Source: Pseudomonas cavernae (lineage in GTDB: Bacteria > Pseudomonadota > Gammaproteobacteria > Pseudomonadales > Pseudomonadaceae). From it: a stretch of DNA of 64,000 bases. Location: positions 4,278,001 through 4,342,000 of the forward strand of contig NZ_CP032419.1 of NCBI RefSeq assembly GCF_003595175.1. The letters are read 5' to 3'. The position numbers and the translations under genes were made by a program. The notes below the pieces were generated by a model. It saw only the letters and a program-made list of their open reading frames with translations. It was not told the DNA's origin and ran no database searches. Shown piece by piece: positions 1-9,050 of the stretch. Within the stretch, counting starts at the first letter, position 1; every line of letters starts with the position of its first letter.

Positions 1-351
1 CAGGACCGCGCGCTGCTGCAGGAAGGTCTGGAAGCCGTGACCCTGCTGCTCGCACCGATCACCCCGCACATCAGCCATGAGCTGTGGCAGCGCCTCGGCC
101 ATAGCAATGCGGTCATCGATGCACCCTGGCCGGCGGTCGATGCCAGCGCCCTGGTGCAGGACAGCCTGCAACTGGTCATCCAGGTCAACGGCAAGCTGCG
201 TGGCCAGATCGAAGTGGCGGCCAATGCCTCGCGCGAGGAAGTCGAGGCGGCGGCGCGGCAGAACGAAGGCGTGCTGCGCTTCACCGGCGGCCTGACGATC
301 CGCAAGGTCATCGTCGTACCTGGCAAGCTGGTCAACATAGTCGCCAGTTGA
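1..351 (+). CDS. leuS: Leucine--tRNA ligase, C-terminal fragment
   Basis: The window opens inside this gene in frame 1 (QDRALLQEG...), so only the last 116 codons are present and the true start lies upstream. LeuRS charges tRNA-Leu in the cytoplasm. What is visible is the end of the anticodon-binding domain ([18 protein letters not shown]) and the C-terminal domain with the family signature [15 protein letters not shown]. The order leuS-lptE-holA is standard in gammaproteobacteria and supports the call. The catalytic HIGH and KMSKS regions are outside the window. Confidence 0.95.
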   Translation, partial: QDRALLQEGLEAVTLLLAPITPHISHELWQRLGHSNAVIDAPWPAVDASALVQDSLQLVIQVNGKLRGQIEVAANASREEVEAAARQNEGVLRFTGGLTIRKVIVVPGKLVNIVAS

Positions 352-356
352 TTACC

Positions 357-387
357 CTCTGCAGCCGGCCTCGCCGCCGCTGCAGAG
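357..387 (+). terminator. Hairpin after leuS
   Basis: A perfect 9-bp inverted repeat (CTCTGCAGC at 357-365, GCTGCAGAG at 379-387) with a 13-nt loop begins five bases after the leuS stop. There is no T-run behind it, so it may be a weak or Rho-assisted terminator, or a processing and stability hairpin between leuS and lptE. Confidence 0.4.
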
Positions 388-449
388 AAGCGCTTCAGGT
401 GTCGCGGCCGCCAGCCGGCAGCGACCCACATGGATAAGGGGATAACACC

Positions 450-1061
450 ATGCTCAAACGGAATCTGATGGTAGTGGGCCTGGCCGCCCTGCTCAGCGCG
501 TGCGGCTTCCAACTGCGCGGCACCGGCGACACCCAGTTCGCCCTCACCGAACTCAACGTCACCGCCCGCAATGCCTATGGCAGCACCGTCAAACTGGTGC
601 GCGAGGTGCTGGAGGACAACGACGTCAAGGTCTCTGCCGGGGCGCCCTACACCCTGGTGCTGGCCCGCGAAGGCGAAACCCAGCGCGCCGTCAGCTACAC
701 CAGCAACGCCCGCAGCGCCGAATATGAGCTCAGTCTGGCGCTCGACTACGAACTGCGCGGTGTCAACGACCTGCTGCTGAGCAACGACAAGCTGGAAGTG
801 CAGAAGGTCTACGTGCAGGACGACAACAACCTGGTCGGCTCCGGCCAGGAAGCCGCTCAGCTGCGCGAGGAAATGCGCCGCGACCTGGTGCAGCAGCTGG
901 CCCAGCGCCTGCAACAGGTCACCCCGGCCCAGCTCGATCAGCTGCAGGCGACCGCCGCAGCCAAGGCCCAGGCAGAAGCCGAGGCCGTGGAAGCCGCGCG
1001 CAAGGCTCAGGCCGAGCAGCCGCAGCAATCGCCGCTGCAACTGCCGATCAAGCTGCAGTAA
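450..1061 (+). CDS. lptE: LPS-assembly lipoprotein LptE (RlpB)
   Basis: LptE is the outer-membrane lipoprotein that plugs the LptD barrel and helps insert lipopolysaccharide into the outer leaflet. The 203-residue product begins with a short lipoprotein signal; the lipobox is LLSAC with the acylated Cys at residue 18, followed by GFQLRG as in LptE proteins. The last 40 or so residues are a low-complexity Ala/Gln/Glu-rich tail. An AAGGGG ribosome site lies 8 nt before the ATG. The position between leuS and holA is the conserved one. Confidence 0.93.
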   Translation: MLKRNLMVVGLAALLSACGFQLRGTGDTQFALTELNVTARNAYGSTVKLVREVLEDNDVKVSAGAPYTLVLAREGETQRAVSYTSNARSAEYELSLALDYELRGVNDLLLSNDKLEVQKVYVQDDNNLVGSGQEAAQLREEMRRDLVQQLAQRLQQVTPAQLDQLQATAAAKAQAEAEAVEAARKAQAEQPQQSPLQLPIKLQ

Positions 1062-1067
1062 GCCATC

Positions 1068-1089
1068 CGGGGCCGCCAGCGCGGCCCCG
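1068..1089 (+). terminator. Intergenic hairpin between lptE and holA
   Basis: A perfect 9-bp GC-rich stem (CGGGGCCGC / GCGGCCCCG) with a 4-nt loop CAGC fills most of the 42-bp gap between lptE and holA. No strong T-tract follows, so partial termination or mRNA protection is more likely than full termination. Confidence 0.4.
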
Positions 1090-1103
1090 TTCGCCTCTTC
1101 GCC

Positions 1104-2141
1104 ATGAAGCTCAATCCCGCGCAACTCGGCAAACACCTGCAAGCCAGCCTGGCCCCGGTCTATGTGGTCAGCGGCGACGAACCGCTGCTGTGCCAGGAGG
1201 CCGCCGACGCCATCCGCGCCGCCTGCCGCAGTCAGGGCTTCAGTGAGCGCCAGGTCTTCAACGCCGAAGCCAACTTCGATTGGGGCCTGCTCTACGAGGC
1301 CGGCGCCAGCCTCTCGCTGTTCGCCGAGAAACGCCTGCTGGAACTGCGCATCCCCAATGGCAAGCCCGGCGACAAGGGCACCGCCGCCCTGCTGGAATAC
1401 CTGGCGCGGCCGCCGGAAGACACCCTGCTGCTGATCAGCCTGCCGAAGCTCGATGGCAGCGCGCAGAAGACCAAGTGGGCCAAGGCACTGATCGAGGGGC
1501 CGCAGACGCAGTTCGTGCAGGTCTGGCCGATCGAGGTCGCGCAACTGCCGCAGTGGATCCGCCAGCGTCTGGCCCAGGCCGGCCTGGCCGCCACTCAGGA
1601 GGCCGTCGAGCTGATCGCCGCGCGGGTCGAGGGTAACCTGCTGGCCGCCGCCCAGGAGATCGAGAAGCTCAAGCTGCTCGCCGAAGGCGGCCAGATCGAC
1701 GCCAGCACGGTCCAGGCGGTGGTCGCCGACAGCGCCCGCTTCGATGTGTTCGGCCTGATCGACGCGGCCCTCAACGGCGAGGCCGCCCACGCCCTGCGCA
1801 CCCTCGAAGGATTGCGCGGCGAAGGGGTGGAAACCGCGGTGATCCTCTGGGCCCTGGCCCGCGAGTTGCGCCTGCTGGCCGGCCTGGCCCAGCAGCATGG
1901 CCAAGGCGTGCCACTGGACAAGGCCTTCGCCGCCGCACGCCCGCCGGTCTGGGACAAGCGCCGGCCACTCCTCGGCAAGGCCCTGCAACGCCACAGCGCC
2001 GCGCGCTGGGGGCAACTGCTGCAGGACGCCCAGCAGATCGACGCGCAAATCAAGGGCCAGGCCGCCGGCGATCCCTGGACCAGCCTCAGCCGCTTGACCC
2101 TGCTGCTGGCCGGCAAGCGCCTGACGCTGCCCAACGCCTAG
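1104..2141 (+). CDS. holA: DNA polymerase III subunit delta
   Basis: Delta is the clamp-loader subunit that opens the beta sliding clamp. The 345-residue length is close to the E. coli protein (343). The N-terminus (MKLNPAQLGKHLQ, PVYVVSGDEPLLCQEAADAIR) matches the HolA AAA-like fold, followed by the FSLFAEKRLLELR-type segment seen here as LSLFAEKRLLELR. The helical collar domain (WALARELRLLAGL) is near the C-terminus. It lies directly downstream of lptE, as in other Pseudomonas. Confidence 0.95.
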   Translation: MKLNPAQLGKHLQASLAPVYVVSGDEPLLCQEAADAIRAACRSQGFSERQVFNAEANFDWGLLYEAGASLSLFAEKRLLELRIPNGKPGDKGTAALLEYLARPPEDTLLLISLPKLDGSAQKTKWAKALIEGPQTQFVQVWPIEVAQLPQWIRQRLAQAGLAATQEAVELIAARVEGNLLAAAQEIEKLKLLAEGGQIDASTVQAVVADSARFDVFGLIDAALNGEAAHALRTLEGLRGEGVETAVILWALARELRLLAGLAQQHGQGVPLDKAFAAARPPVWDKRRPLLGKALQRHSAARWGQLLQDAQQIDAQIKGQAAGDPWTSLSRLTLLLAGKRLTLPNA

Positions 2142-2220
2142 ACCCCGCCCTGGACTTTTCCGCCCGCCCGGCCGATGATCCGCGCGCCGGCGCCCCGCTG
2201 GCTCCGCATGAGGAATGTCC

Positions 2221-2373
2221 ATGGCGAAGAAATCCGCCCACGGCCCGAACAAGGCCAAAGCCCTGATCGCCCAACCACTGTTTCGCTGTCGCCAGCAGCG
2301 CGCGAAAAAAGGCAAAGGCAGCTACCACCGCGAAGCCTCCCACTGGGAGGCTTCGTCGCTTCTGGCGGCCTGA
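2221..2373 (+). CDS. arfA: Alternative ribosome-rescue factor A (ArfA), 50 aa
   Basis: A short gene between holA and the transglycosylase encodes MAKKSAHGPNKAKALIAQPL followed by FRCRQQRAKKGKGSYHREA and ends WEASSLLAA. ArfA rescues ribosomes stalled on stop-less mRNA by recruiting RF2, as a backup to tmRNA. The family hallmarks PLFR, the basic KKGKGSY block and the WEAS tail are present. The start is taken at 2221 because GAGGA at 2210-2214 is spaced 6 nt from it; an in-frame ATG at 2215 would sit on that ribosome site. A strong hairpin lies inside the 3' end of the coding sequence, as in other arfA genes. Confidence 0.87.
   Translation: MAKKSAHGPNKAKALIAQPLFRCRQQRAKKGKGSYHREASHWEASSLLAA
2332..2354 (+). 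promoter_or_regulatory. Intra-ORF arfA hairpin
   Basis: A perfect 10-bp inverted repeat (GAAGCCTCCC at 2332-2341, GGGAGGCTTC at 2345-2354, loop ACT) lies inside arfA just before its stop codon. In E. coli the equivalent hairpin causes termination or RNase III cleavage within the reading frame. The resulting stop-less message gives a tmRNA-tagged, degraded product unless tmRNA fails. The position here (codons 38-45 of 50) fits the same feedback design. Confidence 0.8.
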
Positions 2374-2448
2374 AGCGCCGTGCGGCGGCCGCAGCTCCAG
2401 CCCGCCGTGGTAAGGTGGCCGCTGGCAACAACGCTGTGAGATTTCTTC

Positions 2449-3756
2449 ATGCTGAAACAGCCCTTGCGCGGCCTGAGCTGCGCCGCCCTGAGCCTGCCCC
2501 TGAGTTTGCTCGCCGCCTGCGCCGAAGCGCCGGCCCAGACCGTCATCCCACCGACTGCTTCGGCCAACGCCAGCGCCCAGAGCAAGCCGCAGGCCAGCCT
2601 CCAACCGACCGCCCCGCTTCCGGCCCAGAGCTTTGCCGCCTGGCGCGACCAGTTGCGCCAGGAAGCCGTGCGCGCCGGCATCAGCGCCAGCCTGTTCGAC
2701 CGCGCCTTTGCCGGCGTCACCCTCGACCCGTCGGTGGTCGCCGCCGATAGCAGCCAGCCGGAATTCACCCGCCCGGTGTGGGCATACCTCGACAGCGCCG
2801 TGTCGCCGGCCCGTATTGCCCGTGGCCAGGCGCTGATCGCGCAGAACCAGAACACCTTCATGCAGATCCAGCAGCGCTATGGCGTGCCGGAAGAAGTGCT
2901 GGTGGCGATCTGGGGCATGGAAAGCGCCTTCGGCAGCCACATCGGCAACCACAACGTGATCCGTTCGCTCGCCACCCTGGCCTACGAAGGCCGCCGCCAG
3001 GCGTTCTGGCGCGAACAGCTGCTGGCCGCCCTGCAGATCCTCCAGCATGGCGATATCAACCCCGAGCGGCTGATCGGCTCCTGGGCTGGCGCCATGGGCC
3101 AGACCCAGTTCATGCCGACCACCTACAACCAGCACGCGGTGGACTTCGACGGCGACGGCCGCCGCGACCTGTGGAACTCCTCGGCCGATGCCCTGGCTTC
3201 CGCCGCCCACTACCTGAGCAATTCCGGCTGGCAAGCCGGCCAGCCCTGGGGGTTCGAGGTGCGCCTGCCGAGCGGCTTCGACTACAGCCTGGCCGATCCC
3301 GACAACCGCCGCAGCCTGGCCGAATGGGCCGCACTGGGGGTCAAGCCGCTCGGCGGCGCCCTCGCGCCGACGTCGGCCGGTGAATCCGCCACCCTGCTGC
3401 TGCCCGCCGGCCACCGCGGCCCGGCCTTCCTCCTGCTGAACAACTTCCGCAGCATCCTGCGCTACAACAACTCCTCATCCTACGCCCTGGCGGTCGGCCT
3501 GCTGTCCGACGGCTTGCGCGGCGGCAGCGGCCAAGTGCAGGCCGCCTGGCCGCGCGACGACCGCCAACTGGGCCGCAGCGAGCGCATCGAACTGCAGGAA
3601 CGCCTGAGCCAGCAGGGCTTCGAGCCCGGCGCCGCCGACGGTATCATCGGCGCCAACACGCGCAAGGCCGTGCGTGCCCTTCAGCAGCGCCTCGGCGAAC
3701 CCGCCGACGGCTACCCGAGCCTGGAATTGCTCGAGCAACTGCGCGCCAAGCGCTGA
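2449..3756 (+). CDS. sltB3: Lytic murein transglycosylase, MltB family, with peptidoglycan-binding domain
   Basis: This periplasmic, outer-membrane-anchored enzyme cleaves the MurNAc-GlcNAc bond to a 1,6-anhydro product. The 435-residue protein has a lipoprotein signal (lipobox LLAAC, Cys24), an MltB-type catalytic domain with the expected glutamate in VAIWGMESAFG (Glu158) and the WAGAMGQTQFMP motif, and a C-terminal PG_binding_1 domain (about 370-433, LSQQGFEPGAADGIIGANTR). This architecture and the locus near lipA match the P. aeruginosa enzyme called SltB3. It converges on lipA across a shared terminator. Confidence 0.88.
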   Translation: MLKQPLRGLSCAALSLPLSLLAACAEAPAQTVIPPTASANASAQSKPQASLQPTAPLPAQSFAAWRDQLRQEAVRAGISASLFDRAFAGVTLDPSVVAADSSQPEFTRPVWAYLDSAVSPARIARGQALIAQNQNTFMQIQQRYGVPEEVLVAIWGMESAFGSHIGNHNVIRSLATLAYEGRRQAFWREQLLAALQILQHGDINPERLIGSWAGAMGQTQFMPTTYNQHAVDFDGDGRRDLWNSSADALASAAHYLSNSGWQAGQPWGFEVRLPSGFDYSLADPDNRRSLAEWAALGVKPLGGALAPTSAGESATLLLPAGHRGPAFLLLNNFRSILRYNNSSSYALAVGLLSDGLRGGSGQVQAAWPRDDRQLGRSERIELQERLSQQGFEPGAADGIIGANTRKAVRALQQRLGEPADGYPSLELLEQLRAKR

Positions 3757-3763
3757 TCGATCG

Positions 3764-3804
3764 GCAATAAAAAGGGCGGCCCGCGGGTCGCCCTTTTTTA
3801 TTGC
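3764..3804. terminator. Bidirectional intrinsic terminator between sltB3 and lipA
   Basis: A near-perfect 15-bp inverted repeat (GCAATAAAAAGGGCG at 3764-3778; CGCCC plus a T-run and ATTGC at 3789-3804) has A-rich and T-rich outer arms. It therefore reads as a GC stem followed by a U-tract on both strands. It sits 8 bp after the sltB3 stop and 10 bp after the lipA stop, as expected for convergent genes. Confidence 0.9.
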
Positions 3805-3813
3805 CGCCATGCC

Positions 3814-4785
3814 TCAGCTTTTGACGCCATGCGCCTGCTGGTCGGCATGGTAGGAGGAACGCACCAGCGGCCCGGAGGCGACGTGCTTGAAGCCCATCTT
3901 CGCGCCTTCCTCGGCGAACCAGGCGAAGGTGTCCGGATGGACGAAGCGCTGCACCGGCAGGTGGCTACGCGACGGCTGCAGGTACTGGCCGAGGGTGAGC
4001 ATGTCGATGTCGTGCTCGCGCATGCGCTGCATGACCTCGATGACTTCCTCGTCGGTCTCGCCGAGGCCGAGCATCAAGCCGGACTTGGTCGGCACGTGCG
4101 GCACGCGCTTCTTGAAGTTCTCCAGCAGGTCCAGCGACCACTCGAAGTCCGAACCCGGGCGCGCGGCCTTGTACAGGCGCGGCACGGTTTCCAGATTGTG
4201 GTTGAACACATCCGGCGGCTCCTGCTCGGTGATCGCCAGGGCCACGTCCATGCGCCCGCGGTAGTCCGGCACCAGGGTTTCCAGCTGGACGCCCGGCGAC
4301 AGCTTGCGGATCTCGCGCAGGCAGTCGACGAAGTGCTGGGCGCCGCCGTCGCGCAGGTCGTCGCGGTCCACCGAGGTAATCACCACGTACTTCAGGCGCA
4401 GGTCGGCGATGGCCACCGCGAGGTTCTTCGGCTCGTCCAGATCCAGCGGCTTCGGCCGGCCGTGGCCGACGTCGCAGAACGGGCAACGGCGGGTGCAGAT
4501 GTCGCCCATGATCATGAAGGTGGCCGTACCGCCGGAGAAGCATTCACCGAGGTTCGGGCAGGAGGCTTCCTCGCAGACGCTGTGCAGCTTGTGCTTACGC
4601 AGCAGCTGCTTGATGCGGTCGACCTCCGGGGACACCGGAATGCGCACGCGGATCCAGTCCGGCTTCTTCGGCAGCTCTTCGGTGGGCAGGATCTTCACCG
4701 GAATGCGCGCGACCTTCTCGGCCCCGCGCAGCTTGACGCCGGCTTCCACTTTGGCCGGTTTGCCGGCGCTTTCCACAGTACTCAT
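3814..4785 (-). CDS. lipA: Lipoyl synthase
   Basis: LipA is a radical-SAM enzyme that inserts two sulfurs into protein-bound octanoyl groups to make lipoyl cofactors. The 323-residue protein has the auxiliary cluster cysteines in [12 protein letters not shown] (71, 76, 82), the radical-[11 protein letters not shown] motif (97, 101, 104) and the C-terminal RSSYHA segment holding the serine ligand. Its ATG overlaps the lipB stop as TGATG, indicating translational coupling. One likely client nearby is the H-protein-like carrier at 54284-54745. Confidence 0.98.
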   Translation of the reverse strand: MSTVESAGKPAKVEAGVKLRGAEKVARIPVKILPTEELPKKPDWIRVRIPVSPEVDRIKQLLRKHKLHSVCEEASCPNLGECFSGGTATFMIMGDICTRRCPFCDVGHGRPKPLDLDEPKNLAVAIADLRLKYVVITSVDRDDLRDGGAQHFVDCLREIRKLSPGVQLETLVPDYRGRMDVALAITEQEPPDVFNHNLETVPRLYKAARPGSDFEWSLDLLENFKKRVPHVPTKSGLMLGLGETDEEVIEVMQRMREHDIDMLTLGQYLQPSRSHLPVQRFVHPDTFAWFAEEGAKMGFKHVASGPLVRSSYHADQQAHGVKS

Positions 4786-5438
4786 CAGTATTCGAGTCCG
4801 CCCGCGAGGGTCTTCTGTTCAGCGTAATCGAGGTGGTGGACAAGCTGCGCACGCAGTCGGGCACTCACCTCGGCGATCTCTCTCGGCCCGACCAGATCGC
4901 GCAACTGGGTCATGGCCATGTCCGCATACCCGCAGGGGTTGATGCGCCGAAAGGGTTCCAGGTCCATGTCCACGTTCAGGGCCAGGCCATGGAAGGAGCG
5001 ACCGTTGCGGATGCGCAGGCCGAGTGAGGCGATCTTCGCCCCGTCCACATACACACCCGGCGCATCGGCCTTGGCCAGCGCCGTGACGCCGTAGTCGGCC
5101 AGCGTGGCGATGATGCTGCGCTCGATGCGGCTGACCAGCTCGCGCACGCCGAGGCCGCCGCGGCGCACATCCAGCAGCAGGTAAGCGACCAGCTGGCCGG
5201 GACCATGGTAGGTCACTTGGCCGCCACGATCGACCTGCACCACCGGAATATCTCCGGGAAACAGCAGGTGCTCGGCCTTGCCGGCCTGGCCCTGGGTAAA
5301 CACCGGCAGGTGCTGCAACAACCAGACCTCGTCCGGGGTATCCGCTCCGCGCTGGCTGGTGAATCGCTGCATCGCCTGCCAGGTCGGCTCGTAAGGCACC
5401 AGGCCGAGCTCGCGAAAGCCCAGCACCAGGCCGCTCAT
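4785..5438 (-). CDS. lipB: Octanoyl-[ACP]:protein octanoyltransferase
   Basis: LipB moves octanoate from acyl-carrier protein to lipoyl domains, the step before LipA. The 217-residue product carries [12 protein letters not shown] (71-82) and the catalytic pair Lys135 ([10 protein letters not shown]) and Cys169 (INPCGY). I start at the ATG overlapping the upstream stop as TGATG; a TTG one codon earlier is also in frame. It is in an operon with ybeD upstream and lipA downstream. Confidence 0.97.
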   Translation of the reverse strand: MSGLVLGFRELGLVPYEPTWQAMQRFTSQRGADTPDEVWLLQHLPVFTQGQAGKAEHLLFPGDIPVVQVDRGGQVTYHGPGQLVAYLLLDVRRGGLGVRELVSRIERSIIATLADYGVTALAKADAPGVYVDGAKIASLGLRIRNGRSFHGLALNVDMDLEPFRRINPCGYADMAMTQLRDLVGPREIAEVSARLRAQLVHHLDYAEQKTLAGGLEY

Positions 5439-5716
5439 CAAAGCACCATGTGCACGCGGCCGGTGGCGCGCAGGTCGCTGTTCAGGGCTTCCAGCTGTTC
5501 GATGCCGGTGGCGGTGATCAACAGCTGCACGGTCTGGTAGCGGCCATTGCGGCTGTCGCGCAGCACCAGGGTGCCAGTATCGAGGTCCGGCGCATGGCGC
5601 TGGAGGATCTCGATGACCAGCGCGACGAAACCTTCGCCGGCGTCACCGATCACCTTGATCGGGTAGCGCTCGCAGGGGAATTCGATGGTGATGTTTTGGA
5701 TATCGGTATCGGTCAT
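5438..5716 (-). CDS. ybeD: YbeD family protein (DUF493)
   Basis: This is a 92-residue cytoplasmic protein of the YbeD/DUF493 family ([47 protein letters not shown]), an ACT-like fold. Family members are conserved next to lipB, and a role tied to lipoate metabolism has been suggested from position; the biochemical function is not known to me. The reading frame is open further upstream, but MTDTD is the usual family start. The stop overlaps the lipB start. Confidence 0.92.
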   Translation of the reverse strand: MTDTDIQNITIEFPCERYPIKVIGDAGEGFVALVIEILQRHAPDLDTGTLVLRDSRNGRYQTVQLLITATGIEQLEALNSDLRATGRVHMVL

Positions 5717-5807
5717 GGCGGCGAACTCGTGATCCGCGGAGCCAGTACCCCTCCGGCCGCTTTTGGAGGCCAGGGGGGCGCTAGTCAGCAACTCGGGTGA
5801 ACAGACT

Positions 5808-6968
5808 TCAGTTGAACAGGCCGTAGAAGAACAGGCGGATGCTATCCCACAGACGACGGAACAGGCCACCCTCGTCGACGTTCTGCAGCGCAATCAGGTC
5901 GGCGCTCTTGACCACTTGGTCGCCCATCTTGACCTCGACCTTGCCGATCACGTCGCCCTGCTTGATCGGCGCGATCAGTTGCGGGTTCATGCTCATGCTG
6001 GCCGCCAGGTTCTTCAGCTGGCCCTTGGGCATGCTCAGGGTCAGGTCCTCGGCCAGGCCGGCCTTGATCTGCCGCTCGGCGCCCTTCCACACCGGCGCTT
6101 GCGCCAGTTCGGTGCCTTTCTGGTAGAAGGTGCGGGTTTCGAAGAAGCGGAAGCCGTAGGTCAGCAGCTTCTGGGTTTCGGCGGCGCGCGCTTGTTCGCT
6201 GTTGGTGCCGAAGACCACGGCGATCAGGCGCATGTTGTCACGCACGGCCGACGCCACCAGGCAGTAACCGGCCTCGTCGGTGTGCCCGGTCTTCAGGCCG
6301 TCGACGGTCTTGTCACGCCACAGCAGCAGGTTGCGGTTGGGCTGCTTGATGTTGTTCCAGAGGAACTCTTTCTGCGAATAGATGGCGTAGTGCGCCGGAT
6401 CTTCATAGATGATCGCGCGGGCCAGACGGGCCATGTCGTGGGCCGTGGAGTAGTGCTCCGGGTCCGGCAGGCCGGTGGCGTTCATGAAGTGGCTGCCGGC
6501 CATGCCGAGGGTGCCCGCGGTGGTGTTCATCATGTCGGCGAAGGCATCTTCGCTGCCGGCGATGTGCTCGGCGACCGCGACGCTGGCGTCGTTGCCGGAC
6601 TGGATGATGATGCCGTGCAGCAGATCGCCGAGGGTCACCTGGGTGCCGACCTGGATGAACATGCGTGAGCCGCCGGTGCGCCAGGCGTGCTCGCTGACGG
6701 TGACCTGGTCGCTCTCGCCGATCTGGCCCTTGCGGATTTCCAGGGTGGCGATGTAGGCGGTCATCAGCTTGGTCAGGCTGGCCGGCGGCAGACGTTGGTC
6801 ACCGTTGTTTTCCACCAGCACGTTGCCGCTGGCGGCATCCATCAGCACATAGGCTTTGGCCGCCAACTGCGGCGCCGCCGGCATCGCCTGCTCGGCAGCC
6901 CAGGCGGTGGGCGTGAGGATCAACAAGGCTGGCAGCAGCAGGCGTTTGGCAAAGGTGGTGATGTTCAT
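5808..6968 (-). CDS. dacC: D-alanyl-D-alanine carboxypeptidase (PBP5/PBP6 family)
   Basis: This periplasmic DD-carboxypeptidase trims the terminal D-Ala from peptidoglycan pentapeptides. The 386-residue protein has a signal peptide (cleavage likely after AWA, residue 25), the penicilloyl-serine motif SLTK (64-67), SGN (124-126) and KTG (226-228). A PBP5 C-terminal domain follows, then an amphipathic membrane anchor ([18 protein letters not shown]). I prefer the ATG at 6968, preceded by AGAGAGACGG, over an in-frame TTG 7 codons upstream. It follows rlpA on the same strand. Confidence 0.95.
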   Translation of the reverse strand: MNITTFAKRLLLPALLILTPTAWAAEQAMPAAPQLAAKAYVLMDAASGNVLVENNGDQRLPPASLTKLMTAYIATLEIRKGQIGESDQVTVSEHAWRTGGSRMFIQVGTQVTLGDLLHGIIIQSGNDASVAVAEHIAGSEDAFADMMNTTAGTLGMAGSHFMNATGLPDPEHYSTAHDMARLARAIIYEDPAHYAIYSQKEFLWNNIKQPNRNLLLWRDKTVDGLKTGHTDEAGYCLVASAVRDNMRLIAVVFGTNSEQARAAETQKLLTYGFRFFETRTFYQKGTELAQAPVWKGAERQIKAGLAEDLTLSMPKGQLKNLAASMSMNPQLIAPIKQGDVIGKVEVKMGDQVVKSADLIALQNVDEGGLFRRLWDSIRLFFYGLFN

Positions 6969-7029
6969 CCGTCTCTCTGTGATTCTCAAATGTAAAAGCG
7001 TGCCCAGGCGGGCAAGGTCGGGTCAGCCG

Positions 7030-8028
7030 TCACTCCGGCTTGACCAAGGTCGGCTGGCCGAGCTTGGCCAGTCGCACACTGTCTTGAAGTTGCAGGGCCT
7101 CATCCTGAGTGCCGATCGGCCCCAGGCGCACCCGATGCAGGATTTGCTGGTTGCGCACCACCGAGCTGATAAACACCGGCGCACTCACCGTCCCGCTCAG
7201 CTTGGCCTTGAGGAGCTCGGCAGCGTCCGGATTGGCGAAGGCTGCCACTTGGAGATACAGGCCAGAGGCTCCGACTGAAGCGTTTTTTTTTGCGTCGATC
7301 TGCACCGGCACGACGGCCGCGGCATGCTGCTGCGGCGGCGGCGTGTACTGCTCGATCGGCGCGCTGGCGACCTGCGCCACCGGCTGCGGCTGCACCTGAA
7401 CCCGCTGCGGCTGTGCCAGCACCATCGGCACCGGCTTGCCCTGCTGGGCCCACCACTGATGTGGATCGATGCCCTCGACCTTGACCCGCGCGGTGCCGAC
7501 TTCGGCGTAACCGAGCTTCTTCGCCGCGGCGAAGGACAGGTCGATGATGCGGTCGGAATAGAACGGCCCGCGGTCGTTGACCCGCAGGATCACGCTCTTG
7601 CCATTGTCCAAGTTGGTGACCCGCACGTAACTGGGCAGCGGCAACGTCTTGTGCGCCGCACTCATGCCGTAGAGGTCGTATTTCTCGCCGTTGGCGGTGG
7701 CCTGGCCGTGGAACTTGGTGCCGTACCAGGAGGCGGTGCCGACCGCCTTGTAGCTGCGCGCGTCGTTCAGCGGGTAGTAAGTCTGCCCCAACACGGTGTA
7801 GGCGTTGGCCTTGTAGGCGCCGTAATGCGGCATCGGCACGGCATCGGGAATCCGTGACACGTCGACCTCCCACCAGGGCGCGCCGTCCCGGTGCGGGCGG
7901 TTGTAATCGACCGGACCGGACAGCCCGCCGCCCGCCGGCAGCGGCTGCGGCGCCTGGCTGGTCGAGCAGCTGGCCAGCAGCAGCGCCAGGGCGCCGTAAG
8001 CCGCCAATCGGGTCGGCAATGCTTGCAT
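7030..8028 (-). CDS. rlpA: RlpA, septal peptidoglycan lytic transglycosylase lipoprotein
   Basis: RlpA cuts naked glycan strands (lacking stem peptides) at the septum and promotes daughter-cell separation in Pseudomonas. The 332-residue protein has a lipobox LLLASC (Cys21), a double-psi beta-barrel domain (ASWYGTKFHGQATANGE through VNDRGPF, with family-typical Asp and His), a Pro/Gln/Ala linker and a C-terminal SPOR domain (about 255-330) that binds denuded septal glycan. The ATG overlaps the sltB1 stop as TGATG. Confidence 0.95.
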   Translation of the reverse strand: MQALPTRLAAYGALALLLASCSTSQAPQPLPAGGGLSGPVDYNRPHRDGAPWWEVDVSRIPDAVPMPHYGAYKANAYTVLGQTYYPLNDARSYKAVGTASWYGTKFHGQATANGEKYDLYGMSAAHKTLPLPSYVRVTNLDNGKSVILRVNDRGPFYSDRIIDLSFAAAKKLGYAEVGTARVKVEGIDPHQWWAQQGKPVPMVLAQPQRVQVQPQPVAQVASAPIEQYTPPPQQHAAAVVPVQIDAKKNASVGASGLYLQVAAFANPDAAELLKAKLSGTVSAPVFISSVVRNQQILHRVRLGPIGTQDEALQLQDSVRLAKLGQPTLVKPE

Positions 8029-9050
8029 CACTTGCTGCTCCGTGCTTTCACCAGTGCCTCGGACAGTTGATAGACCGCCATGGCGTACATCGCGCTGCGA
8101 TTATAACGAGTGATTACATAAAAGTTCGGCAAACCCAGCCAGTACTCCGCCCCGGCCTCACCTTCCAGACGGAAGGCGGTGACCGCCAGCTCATCGCGCA
8201 GCGCTTCATGGCTGGCCCAGCCGAGGGCGCGCAGCTCGCCGACCGTCTTCAGCGGATCCAGGCCCGGGCTCAGGCCCGAATCGGCCTGCTCGCCGCTGAC
8301 CTTGGCGGTACTGACCACTGGCTCGCCGGTCACCCAGCCATGGCGCTTGAAGTAGCTGGCGACGCTGCCGATGGCATCGTCCGGATCGCTCCAGATGTTG
8401 ATGTGGCCATCGCCGTCGAAGTCCACCGCGTAGGCGCGGAAGCTGCTCGGCATGAATTGCGGCAGGCCCATGGCGCCGGCGTAGGAACCCTTCAGCGTCA
8501 GCGGATCGACCTGCTGCTCGCGGGCCAGGAGGAGGAACTGCTTGAGTTCCTTGCGGAAGAACTCGGCGCGCGGCGGATAGTCGAAGCCCAGGGTCGACAG
8601 CGCGTCTATCACCCGGAAGCCGCCGGTATTGCCGCCGTAGAAGGTCTCCACGCCGATGATGGCGACGATGACCTGCGCCGGCACCCCGTACTCGCGCTCG
8701 GCGCGGGCCAGGCTGGCCTCGTGTTCGCGCCAGAACGCCACGCCATTGGCGATGCGCTTGTCGGTGATGAAGATCGGCCGGTAGTCCTTCCACGGCTTGA
8801 CCCGCTCGGCCGGGCGCGAGATGGCATCGAGAATGCTCTGCTTGCGCTCGACCTCATTGAACAGGCTGATCAGCTGTTCGCCGGCAAAACCATAATCGCG
8901 GGTCATCTCGGCGACGAACTCGGCGACCTGCGGCGAGCCCTCATAATCGGCCGCCAGCAGCGGCTGAGCCAACCCGATCATGCCCGCGAAGCCGACCCAA
9001 TGTGCACTTCGAGCAGCCCAACGCCGCAGTACTCGCATTAAATTCCCCAT
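8028..9050 (-). CDS. sltB1: Lytic murein transglycosylase B (SltB1)
   Basis: A MltB-family soluble lytic transglycosylase of 340 residues. An N-terminal signal (cleavage near LLAADY, about residue 34) sends it to the periplasm. The catalytic glutamate is in IIGVETFYGGNTG (Glu135), with SYAGAMGLPQFMPSSFR as the second family motif. Unlike the paralogue at 2449-3756 it has no lipobox and no C-terminal binding domain. The start at 9050 overlaps the rodA stop as TGATG, so it is coupled to the elongation genes. Confidence 0.94.
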   Translation of the reverse strand: MGNLMRVLRRWAARSAHWVGFAGMIGLAQPLLAADYEGSPQVAEFVAEMTRDYGFAGEQLISLFNEVERKQSILDAISRPAERVKPWKDYRPIFITDKRIANGVAFWREHEASLARAEREYGVPAQVIVAIIGVETFYGGNTGGFRVIDALSTLGFDYPPRAEFFRKELKQFLLLAREQQVDPLTLKGSYAGAMGLPQFMPSSFRAYAVDFDGDGHINIWSDPDDAIGSVASYFKRHGWVTGEPVVSTAKVSGEQADSGLSPGLDPLKTVGELRALGWASHEALRDELAVTAFRLEGEAGAEYWLGLPNFYVITRYNRSAMYAMAVYQLSEALVKARSSK

